A DNA stretch of 7,223 nt from an uncultured Eubacterium sp. (GTDB lineage Bacteria > Bacillota > Clostridia > Lachnospirales > Lachnospiraceae), in assembly GCA_905236295.1 (NCBI GenBank), contig CAJOQF010000272.1:1-7223 (forward strand). Direction: 5' to 3'. This document shows positions 1-5,601 of the stretch, in pieces (the stretch's first letter is position 1; each line of letters starts with the position of its first letter). The notes below the pieces were generated by a model. That model worked only from the letters and a program-made list of their open reading frames with translations, was not told where the DNA came from and did not search any database. The position numbers were made by a program, and so were the translations under genes.

Positions 1-120
1 TAAAGGAACATATGCCCGTCACATTCACACGATATCATTACATCATCAAAAGCAAGACATAAACTTTTGAAACAAAAACACTTTCTTTTTCATAAACAAA
101 CTTTTTCCTTCTTTAGCCAT
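1..120 (-). pseudogene. Possible small minus-strand gene, frameshifted and cut by the left edge
   Basis: A GGGAGGA ribosome binding site sits five bases before an ATG at 120-118. The reading frame starts MAKEGKSLFMKKKVFLF and stops after 24 codons. If one base is removed from the five-A run at 74-78 (plus strand), the frame instead continues open to the window edge, with residues such as CLAFDDVMISCECDGHMF, which look protein-like and Cys/Asp rich. I do not recognise the product. It could be a real small gene with a one-base indel, a decayed gene, or coincidence. It lies 25 bp downstream of the YgjP-like gene in the same direction. Confidence is low because only about 40 codons are visible. 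Confidence 0.3.
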
Positions 121-147
121 CCGGTTCCTCCCTTCCGGATGGTTTTT
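117..147 (+). terminator. Perfect 8-bp hairpin with T-rich tail on plus strand
   Basis: CCATCCGG at 117-124 and CCGGATGG at 135-142 form a perfect inverted repeat around a 10-base loop. On the plus strand it is followed by GTTTTTATTT, the form of a rho-independent terminator for rightward transcription. No plus-strand gene is visible to its left, so what it would terminate is unclear. On the minus strand it directly follows the stop of the YgjP-like gene but lacks a T tract. There the loop carries a GGGAGG ribosome binding site, and the following arm contains the ATG of the small left-edge frame. Confidence 0.5.
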
Positions 148-559
148 ATTTCATAGCAAGAAATCTCTGTCTGGCTACTGCCCCTTCCTCTTTTAGCCTC
201 TTTCTCCGTTCCTTATAATCCGGCAATACAGACTCAACCACTCCCCAAAACTCTTTCTGATGGTTCATATATCTTATATGTGCCAGCTCATGCACCACTA
301 CATAATCCTGTATCTCATCTGACATAAGCATCAACAGACAATTAAAACTCAATGCTCCCTTGGTAAGTGGAACAATCCCTACCTTCTTTTCCCGGATCTT
401 ATCCAGATGTTCAAGGATCCACTCCTCTTTTTCATCAATAAACTCCTGAATCCTATATTTCGGATATCGTTTAGGTGCTCTCACGAGCACCCTCTCGTCC
501 AATCCGATCTCTATGGCAACTGTCCTTCTGTTGCTGCGAATAATCTCATATTCAATCAT
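146..559 (-). CDS. YgjP-type (M48-like) metallopeptidase, internally shortened
   Basis: This 137-residue protein belongs to the YgjP/DUF45 zinc metallopeptidase family, cytoplasmic proteins of poorly defined substrate. The zinc motif HELAH is at residues 90-94 and the third ligand His is in MNH at 98-100, followed by the family pattern FW...PDYKERRKRLKE. The N-terminal region (EYEIIRSNRRTVAIEI, then VRAPK) is also typical. The middle is abnormal. Residue 66, at the end of a PLT motif that normally precedes a helical segment, runs directly into KGALSFN, which normally follows the conserved RWGSCS segment. I infer that roughly 45-50 residues were lost in frame near nucleotides 361-362. The HExxH site survives, so activity is uncertain. 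Its ATG overlaps the end of the VOC gene by 8 bases, which suggests translational coupling; its own ribosome binding site is weak. Confidence 0.85.
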   Translation of the reverse strand: MIEYEIIRSNRRTVAIEIGLDERVLVRAPKRYPKYRIQEFIDEKEEWILEHLDKIREKKVGIVPLTKGALSFNCLLMLMSDEIQDYVVVHELAHIRYMNHQKEFWGVVESVLPDYKERRKRLKEEGAVARQRFLAMK

Positions 560-944
560 AGCTTCTGTTCATATAACGTTTACGATATTCATCGGTATGT
601 TCAATCAGGCAAATCCGCACACCGTTCGGATCTTGAATAAACACCTGACGACCGACTGTTGTTTCCGTAATTTCTCCAAGAGGCTCGCATCCCTTCTCTT
701 TCAATGAAATAATCGTCTCGTCCAGATTATCTACATCTGTTCCTATCGAATATAGCCCCACCTCAAACTGCGGAGCCTCAATCAATTCCACGCTTGCACC
801 ATCCGGACTATCCATAATAGTAATCCCGCCAAACGGTAGTTCCACATGATATCCTTCGGCAAAGCCTAATATATCCCGATAAAATGAAACGGACTCCTCT
901 AGATTCTTTACAATCATTGTCGAATACATAACCGATATTTTCAC
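552..944 (-). CDS. VOC superfamily (glyoxalase/bleomycin-resistance fold) protein
   Basis: This is a 130-residue single-module vicinal oxygen chelate protein, probably cytoplasmic and dimeric as is usual in the family. The family shows in SVSFYRDILGF (residues 18-28), the central GASVELIEA strand (49-57) and the C-terminal VFIQDPNGVRICLIEH (101-116). Glu53 and Glu115 sit where metal ligands often lie. The usual N-terminal His of the first strand is absent (YSTMIV instead), so metal binding and catalysis are doubtful. The substrate cannot be predicted. The start is GTG at 944-942: a TGGAGGT ribosome binding site at 960-954 fits it, whereas the next ATG, 15 bases downstream, is too far away. 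The 3' end overlaps the YgjP-like gene by 8 bases, so the two probably form one transcript. Confidence 0.85.
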   Translation of the reverse strand: MKISVMYSTMIVKNLEESVSFYRDILGFAEGYHVELPFGGITIMDSPDGASVELIEAPQFEVGLYSIGTDVDNLDETIISLKEKGCEPLGEITETTVGRQVFIQDPNGVRICLIEHTDEYRKRYMNRSYD

Positions 945-953
945 AAACAGCTT

Positions 954-960
954 ACCTCCA
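954..960 (-). promoter_or_regulatory. Ribosome binding site deciding the GTG start of the VOC gene
   Basis: TGGAGGT on the minus strand; ten bases separate GGAGG from the GTG at 944. It lies immediately after a run of six T that looks like the remains of a terminator. Confidence 0.7.
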
Positions 961-975
961 AAAAATCACTCCAAC

Positions 976-1034
976 ACTGCCGGTTTCATTACATATTTTT
1001 GCTATTTTGAGGCTGTTAATAATTGTCTATCCTC
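976..1034. repeat. Direct repeat, copy 1 (about 59 bp)
   Basis: This copy matches 1381-1441 almost base for base, with two substitutions and one 2-base indel. It begins ACTGCCGGT and ends GTCTATCCTC on the plus strand. On the minus strand the first 26 bases can form a weak hairpin (GAGGAT paired with AGCCTC, one mismatch). Weaker similarity continues leftward to about 956 (CTCCAAAAAAT against CTCAAAAAAT in copy 2). In copy 2 that adjoining part is a complete terminator; here the second arm is missing. Confidence 0.85.
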
Positions 1035-1086
1035 GGTATTACCCTCAAGGTTTTTCTGTAACTCGTAATTAAGAACATGCATACCA

Positions 1087-1275
1087 TCACAGGTCCTCAA
1101 TTATAAATGGTAACATGTATATTGGATATTTTTTCCGGAATTCTGTAATTGATTCATGCTTGCCGATTCCGGATGACTTAACTTCAATCGGAACTATTTT
1201 TGTTTTTGAAGCAAGCAAAAAGTCGACCTCATAATAGTGAGTATTGTTCCATTTCTTCAAAACTAATTTCTGCGT
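1087..1275 (-). pseudogene. C-terminal remnant of a DUF4143-type AAA ATPase
   Basis: A 62-codon open frame without a start is bounded upstream by an in-frame TAA at 1276-1278. It encodes a recognisable piece of the C-terminal PD-(D/E)xK-like domain of DUF4143 ATP-binding proteins: HYYEVDFLLASK followed by IVPIEVKSSGIGKHESI, with the Asp of EVD and the ExK of EVK in place. Full proteins of this family are about 400 residues, with an N-terminal Walker ATPase that is absent here. The end is also damaged: EFRKKY runs directly into PIYMLPFI, whereas in intact relatives a stretch of about 25 residues lies between these two motifs. That points to an in-frame deletion near 1125. The remnant lies between the two copies of the direct repeat. 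It is unlikely to be expressed as a working protein. Confidence 0.7.
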
Positions 1276-1345
1276 TTAGTACCGTTTCTTCCTAACTTCT
1301 ATCCAAAAAGCCCATCAGTACTCGATCACAATCCCCCATAAACTC

Positions 1346-1389
1346 AAAAAATAACCGGCAGCAAATTACAAATTTCCATTACTGCCGGT
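1346..1389 (-). terminator. Rho-independent terminator of the BIG2-HAD gene
   Basis: On the minus strand ACCGGCAG (1389-1382) pairs perfectly with CTGCCGGT (1361-1354) and is followed by TATTTTTT. The loop is 20 bases and can form a small inner AT stem. It lies about 67 bp after the stop of the HAD phosphatase gene and should end the operon of the exported enzymes. Its first arm forms one edge of direct repeat copy 2. Confidence 0.85.
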
Positions 1390-1441
1390 CTCATTACATA
1401 TCATTTTGCTATTTTGAGGATGTTAATAATTGTCTATCCTC
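1381..1441. repeat. Direct repeat, copy 2 (about 61 bp)
   Basis: This copy is nearly identical to 976-1034. On the minus strand it contains a perfect 6-bp inverted repeat, GAGGAT and ATCCTC, separated by 14 bases, then an AT-rich segment, then the first arm of the terminator. It begins 14 bp after the HAD gene stop codon. Confidence 0.85.
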
Positions 1442-1455
1442 CCTTCCCGGCTGCT

Positions 1456-2793
1456 TTATTTTGCCGGCATCACGCCATCGGCATAGATGCGCTTGAATTC
1501 ATTTTTCATGGATACAAGGTTGATATCAGTACCTGCGTAATCATTGTTCTTTGTCTCCCAGGCGGATTCCTTACCCCTCTCTCTTGTAGCATCATCTGCC
1601 ACAAGCATATATGCTTCACTTGGATATTTATTATCATCCAAAGTGTAGTAGCACATACTGTTATCTCCGGAACTGTTTCCGAATGCAAGCACGGGCTGTT
1701 TACCGATTTCACGCTGGATCAGGATGACTTTGCTTGCCTTTACATCTTTCTTGAGGAAGTTTCCGGTGATCACAAGATCATCACCTATAGTATACTGGTA
1801 CTTGGAATCCTCCGCATCATTTTCGTGTCCCTTTACCTTTACCTCAAATACTGTTCCTATGATATTATTAGGCTTAACATAGTTTTTGAGCGGAGAATTG
1901 TCTATGATCGCACGCACTGCCGTTCTCTCCGTACCGCTGACAACATAGATGGTAAAATCATTTTCGTAGAGATATTTCACAACTTCGACCATCGGAAGAT
2001 AGAATCCTTCGCTGTATTTCATATTGTCGAAGTAGCCGGTATCCTTCTTTCCAAACTCTACAGCATAATCATATAACTCCTGTACCGTGAGTCCGGCATA
2101 TGCCTTTGCAAAGTATCCACCGAGCACCTCTGTAGGATATACCTTGTCTACCTCAGAGCCGGACTTTCCTTCGCAAAACTCAGCAACCGCCTTCACTTCT
2201 GCATCCACCCTTTCAGGATGATCATACAGGCAGTAATTTACAAACATGGTCGTATCATAATATGTCGGATAAGTCTCACACATAAGAGTTCCGTCCATAT
2301 CAAATACCGCTATCCTGTCCTCCACCGGTATGTATGAACTCTTATTCGAAGAATCAGTGACAGTCTTAACGTATTGTCTTATACTCTCGGCATTTACGGA
2401 ATCACTGTTCCAGTTTATGGAGAGCGGTGCAGCTTTGACACTCACCGAACACTTTAAAGTCTTCTTTTCTACCTTCGCGGTAATAATTGTCTTTCCTGCC
2501 GCTTTTGCCTTAACAACACCCTTTGTTGAAACAACGGCAACCTTAGGCTTTTTGGAAGTCCACTTTACTTTTGCCGTAGTTCCCTTGACTTTTAACGTCG
2601 CTTTTTCACCGACTGTAAGAGTAAGCTTGGTCTTATTTAGGCTTATCTTACTCTTTGCCTCAACTACAGTTGCAAAACCGTTGTCATTCGATGTGCTTTG
2701 CGAATAAGGTGTAACTCCACCCACAAGAATCCCGGCAACTATAGCTGCCGATAACCCGAGAGATGCCATTCTTTTTGTAATTTTCCTGTTCAT
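1456..2793 (-). CDS. Exported BIG2-domain HAD-family phosphatase
   Basis: This 445-residue protein begins with a Sec signal peptide (basic MNRKITKR, then a hydrophobic stretch to about residue 27; cleavage perhaps after Ala46). A BIG2 Ig-like domain follows at about 48-120, and a HAD hydrolase occupies about 155-440. HAD motif I is FDMDGT at 164-169, with Asp165 the expected nucleophile. Motif II is VVSGT at 284-288 (Ser286). Lys365 probably supplies motif III. Motif IV is GNSSGD at 372-377. The arrangement resembles phosphoserine-phosphatase-like HADs, so a phosphomonoesterase acting outside the membrane is likely; the substrate is unknown. There is no lipobox or LPXTG, and the BIG2 domain may hold it to the cell surface. 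An AGGAGG site five bases before the ATG supports the start. It lies 40 bp downstream of the flavodoxin-peptidase gene in the same direction and ends at a strong terminator. Confidence 0.88.
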   Translation of the reverse strand: MNRKITKRMASLGLSAAIVAGILVGGVTPYSQSTSNDNGFATVVEAKSKISLNKTKLTLTVGEKATLKVKGTTAKVKWTSKKPKVAVVSTKGVVKAKAAGKTIITAKVEKKTLKCSVSVKAAPLSINWNSDSVNAESIRQYVKTVTDSSNKSSYIPVEDRIAVFDMDGTLMCETYPTYYDTTMFVNYCLYDHPERVDAEVKAVAEFCEGKSGSEVDKVYPTEVLGGYFAKAYAGLTVQELYDYAVEFGKKDTGYFDNMKYSEGFYLPMVEVVKYLYENDFTIYVVSGTERTAVRAIIDNSPLKNYVKPNNIIGTVFEVKVKGHENDAEDSKYQYTIGDDLVITGNFLKKDVKASKVILIQREIGKQPVLAFGNSSGDNSMCYYTLDDNKYPSEAYMLVADDATRERGKESAWETKNNDYAGTDINLVSMKNEFKRIYADGVMPAK

Positions 2794-2833
2794 AAACTCC
2801 TCCTTCTCTAATGCTTTTTATTGCCGGTATGTA

Positions 2834-4231
2834 TCAGACATTATCAGGATACCATTTGGCGATCTGATCGTTCGGTATCTCAAAATGCTGATAATCTTTT
2901 CTGTCAGACCAATCGCCGCCCCACTCAAATCCTTTTTTGATAAACAGCTTGTAGCAGAGATCATTTTTATCGATCTTATAGGGGAAATCTGCCGACCGAT
3001 CAAGGTATGGCTCAGCAGTGATTGGCTCAACGATCCGTTTTCCATCCACGACCTTCGTATACGGATTATATAATGTGTTTATATCCACCGCAAGACCCAG
3101 ACCATGCTTTGATATTTTGGTGGTATGTGAGATAAATCTGAAATTAAATGCAGACGAATTATTATCCTCCATTGACTTTTCATCATCCGCACCATATTCA
3201 TCGACTAGTCTTATTTTTTCGATTGCATAATCGGCTTTATAAAGCTGTTTCAGTATATCCATCACATCATTTGCAATATGATAATTGACTATCATTTCAC
3301 CATCGTGGGTCTTTCCGTCAAGATCTTTATGAAGCACATGAAGATACCTCAGATCATCTCTCGAAAGTGTACAATTGTCCTTGAAAGATTTGCCCTTTAT
3401 CCTTGCAAAGATTTCATCTGTAATCTTCGAAACATAGAATGCGCTTCCATTGGCAATCCACTTCTGTATCGTATCATCCGAAGCATTAGTCAGATTCTTC
3501 CCGTTCTTAACGATTGCTCCCTTTGCAAGCTTTTTGATATCCGTTACGCTGTCTGATATCCCACTGCTTTCGGATGTACAAAACGGCATTATCGTCTTTC
3601 CTTTAAGATCTGCTTTTTTTAAGAACGTTCGGATAACCCCCGGTTCTTTTCCGTTCCATATACAATAGCCAAGATAGATCGTATCGTACTGGTCAAGGTT
3701 CTTTATGACAGTCGCGATAGACGGAGTGGCATTGCTCTGCTGTTCCTTACATGCTCTGCTGTTTTCATCAGTATAATCCAGATCATCGGAATTATATGCT
3801 TTTTTCGGGACAAGGCTTACTATGTCAGCTCCTGCTTCCTTTGCAACCTTTTTGGCAACTGCCTTCGTATTCTCTGTTGCCGAAAAATAAGCAACCAGCG
3901 CTTTTCTTTTTCCACTTGTAACCTTTATCGTGCATTTGTATTTTTTGTTATCACTTTTTGCTGTTACAATTGCAGTTCCGGTCTTGCAAGCTTTTATCTT
4001 GCCGTCTTTTACGGTGGCAACCTTCTTCTTCGATGACGACCAGCTCACTTTTTCGGCATTATTCAGCTTCAGTTTATAGGACTGACCTTTTTTCAGCATC
4101 ACGACTTTTGCCGATATCTGCGGCGAAGCCGCCTTTGCTTTGCCGGGCAAGAACAACAGCATCCCACACAAAACCATAACTGCCGCCAACACAATGTATA
4201 ACGACTTTTTCACAAATGTCTTCATTGCCAT
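2834..4231 (-). CDS. Exported BIG2-flavodoxin-M15 peptidase fusion
   Basis: This 465-residue protein has a signal peptide (MAMKTFVKKS, then a hydrophobic core to about residue 29, cleavage near Ala35), a BIG2 domain (about 37-105), a flavodoxin domain (about 109-262) and an M15 (VanY/D-Ala-D-Ala carboxypeptidase type) peptidase (about 265-460). The flavodoxin shows the phosphate-binding loop as SATENT (117-122), GYCIWNGKEP (188-197) and PFCTS (216-220). The M15 zinc ligands are His376 and Asp383 in SKHGLGLAVDIN, and His449 in DYQHFE. Such peptidases cut peptidoglycan stem peptides outside the membrane; the flavodoxin part would carry electrons on FMN. The start at 4231 is chosen because AAGGAAG lies eight bases upstream and the signal peptide begins there. 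A longer frame from 4291 would put 20 non-signal residues in front. The BIG2-HAD phosphatase gene follows after 40 bp, so the two are probably co-transcribed. Confidence 0.88.
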   Translation of the reverse strand: MAMKTFVKKSLYIVLAAVMVLCGMLLFLPGKAKAASPQISAKVVMLKKGQSYKLKLNNAEKVSWSSSKKKVATVKDGKIKACKTGTAIVTAKSDNKKYKCTIKVTSGKRKALVAYFSATENTKAVAKKVAKEAGADIVSLVPKKAYNSDDLDYTDENSRACKEQQSNATPSIATVIKNLDQYDTIYLGYCIWNGKEPGVIRTFLKKADLKGKTIMPFCTSESSGISDSVTDIKKLAKGAIVKNGKNLTNASDDTIQKWIANGSAFYVSKITDEIFARIKGKSFKDNCTLSRDDLRYLHVLHKDLDGKTHDGEMIVNYHIANDVMDILKQLYKADYAIEKIRLVDEYGADDEKSMEDNNSSAFNFRFISHTTKISKHGLGLAVDINTLYNPYTKVVDGKRIVEPITAEPYLDRSADFPYKIDKNDLCYKLFIKKGFEWGGDWSDRKDYQHFEIPNDQIAKWYPDNV

Positions 4232-4239
4232 ATTATCCA

Positions 4240-4246
4240 CTTCCTT
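4240..4246 (-). promoter_or_regulatory. Ribosome binding site deciding the start of the flavodoxin-M15 gene
   Basis: AAGGAAG on the minus strand, eight bases before the ATG at 4231-4229. It favours this start over the upstream in-frame ATG at 4291, which has no comparable site. Confidence 0.65.
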
Positions 4247-4287
4247 TATTCCATCAAAGTTCCCATTTCCCGTAACTCTGACGTTTT

Positions 4288-4309
4288 TCATTACATATTC
4301 TTTTGTTAT
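4288..4309. repeat. Partial third copy of the direct-repeat core
   Basis: These 22 bases match part of the repeat at 976-1034 and 1381-1441 at 19 of 22 positions compared with copy 2 (minus strand ATAxCAAAA, three bases, then TATGTAATGA). They begin at the base after the acyltransferase stop codon. The region is AT rich, so a chance match is possible. Confidence 0.3.
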
Positions 4310-5584
4310 CTATGATCCTGTTTCCGGTTCGGGGAACTGCGCATTATCTGGCTTCACCGGCTGCCGGAGCTGGCAGGATATTCCATTTTCCTCCAGCTGT
4401 CGCAGAAAACTCCTTATGATATGATCCTCCAGAAAAGTCTGATGTACCGAAAGGAATAGCTTTCCATTGACGGCGGCGATCTCTATCTCCAGTGGGTTTG
4501 CAGTGGGGACATGGGTCCAGAATTCCAGAATGTATTGACTGAGCGCTTTCAACTTCCACTGACCCACATAGCTTACAATGTACGTGTAAGCACCAGCTCC
4601 GCCACCTATCATCTGCCCGAAGACTCGCTTTTTTTCCTCCAGCGTCGGTAATTCCTGCAGGATCGATCGAAAATAGCTTGCCATTCCCACCTGCTTTCCG
4701 TAAACATTAACAGGATCGCTTTGAATAAAGGTCGCTCCGCGGTGAACCGTACACTGCTTTTCAAATGGCATGGCCTTCACACGATCCGTGAACGGAAAAA
4801 CAACGCCATCAAGACAGTTATAATGTGTCCTCTCCGCATGAAGCATGGGTCTGGCGTTAACCATATATCTGCTCAGAATGGTCTTCTTCCGCTCCGGATA
4901 CAACGCATCAATGGCTCTGGCAAACAAAATAGAAATCATGGTGCCGGGGCTGGCATCGTTGGCCGAGCTGAAGGAAACAAACGCAGATTCCGGGATCACA
5001 ATATCCCAGACCTGTGGGGCAGCCTTCGTCAGACCCGTGTCTGCAGCTAAAGAAAACACCGGAACAGCCTCAGGCGCTTTCCGTCCAGACAGGTCAATCG
5101 TGGGGAGCTTCTCCAACGGATCGATCGTCTCCTCCGGAAGGATTGGGTCGTCCAACGTGAGTATTCCCGTTTGATCCTTTATACCGTAACGATTTTCGCA
5201 GTAATAGTACAACAAAGTAGCAAGCACCATATACATACCGGTTCCGTCCGTAATCCCATGATAGAAATCCAAACAGATCCAATCCTCGTGATAACATACA
5301 CACCAGACATGAAAGTTGGTCTCTTTTGCATTCAACCTGATACTGCTCTCTGTATGGAGTACGGCAATCGGAGCGATATTTTCCTCATAGAAGTAGTTCT
5401 CGTTGTTCTTTTTCATTCGCACGCAAAGATAAGGATATCGCTGCCGGGTCTTCTCGACTGCTTCCTTCAAAATCCCATAGTCGATCTTATCCCGCAGTCT
5501 GAGCTTCAAGCGAACCGTATAATCTATATTAATACCGAATGAGCCTATCACGGGCAAGACCTCTCCCAAGCCTACAGGGTACAT
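4310..5584 (-). CDS. Condensation-type (alcohol acetyltransferase-like) acyltransferase
   Basis: This 424-residue soluble protein belongs to the CoA-dependent acyltransferase superfamily that includes NRPS condensation domains, PapA-type and alcohol acetyltransferases. The catalytic HxxxDG motif is YHGITDGTG, with His109, Asp113 and Gly114. The N-terminal half (DKIDYGILKEAVEKTRQRYP at 32-51) is the usual first helix after the starting strand. SYVG at 338-341 resembles the C-terminal SNxG motif, and a NPLEIEIA strand with a closing helix ends the fold. It should transfer an acyl group to an alcohol or amine; neither donor nor acceptor can be read from the sequence. No carrier protein or other NRPS part is nearby. 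AGGAGG seven bases before the ATG fixes the start. By eye, sampled lines are about 50-60% G+C against 30-47% in neighbouring genes, suggesting separate ancestry. The next gene starts 78 bp downstream, with no visible terminator between. Confidence 0.85.
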   Translation of the reverse strand: MYPVGLGEVLPVIGSFGINIDYTVRLKLRLRDKIDYGILKEAVEKTRQRYPYLCVRMKKNNENYFYEENIAPIAVLHTESSIRLNAKETNFHVWCVCYHEDWICLDFYHGITDGTGMYMVLATLLYYYCENRYGIKDQTGILTLDDPILPEETIDPLEKLPTIDLSGRKAPEAVPVFSLAADTGLTKAAPQVWDIVIPESAFVSFSSANDASPGTMISILFARAIDALYPERKKTILSRYMVNARPMLHAERTHYNCLDGVVFPFTDRVKAMPFEKQCTVHRGATFIQSDPVNVYGKQVGMASYFRSILQELPTLEEKKRVFGQMIGGGAGAYTYIVSYVGQWKLKALSQYILEFWTHVPTANPLEIEIAAVNGKLFLSVHQTFLEDHIIRSFLRQLEENGISCQLRQPVKPDNAQFPEPETGS

Positions 5585-5591
5585 ATATTCG

Positions 5592-5597
5592 CCTCCT
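5592..5597 (-). promoter_or_regulatory. Ribosome binding site of the acyltransferase gene
   Basis: A perfect AGGAGG on the minus strand, seven bases before the ATG at 5584. It follows closely on the stop codon of the possible gene remnant at 5602. Confidence 0.7.
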
Positions 5598-5601
5598 AAG
5601 T

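Noticed and set aside
34..42. TCATTACAT shared with the repeat units
   Set aside because: Only nine AT-rich bases match, and the flanking sequence does not continue the similarity.
976..1110. Sigma-A promoter for the VOC gene (TTAACA with a TATGTAAT-like -10)
   Set aside because: The spacing is 18-20 with a poor -10 match, and the same bases occur in repeat copy 2 downstream of a gene; not strong enough to call.
1279..1345. Short minus-strand frame starting near 1342 (MGDCDRVLMGF...)
   Set aside because: Only 15 codons, no ribosome binding site, and no recognisable similarity.
976..1441. CRISPR-like array
   Set aside because: Only two copies exist, 346 bp apart, with no spacer periodicity and no cas genes.
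1414..2076. Long plus-strand open frame of 220 codons
   Set aside because: It is antisense to the HAD phosphatase, has no ribosome binding site and shows low-complexity Ile/Cys-rich sequence typical of a shadow frame.
4232..4291. Longer start for the flavodoxin-M15 gene at 4291
   Set aside because: The extra 20 residues are not signal-like, and a good ribosome binding site sits before the ATG at 4231.
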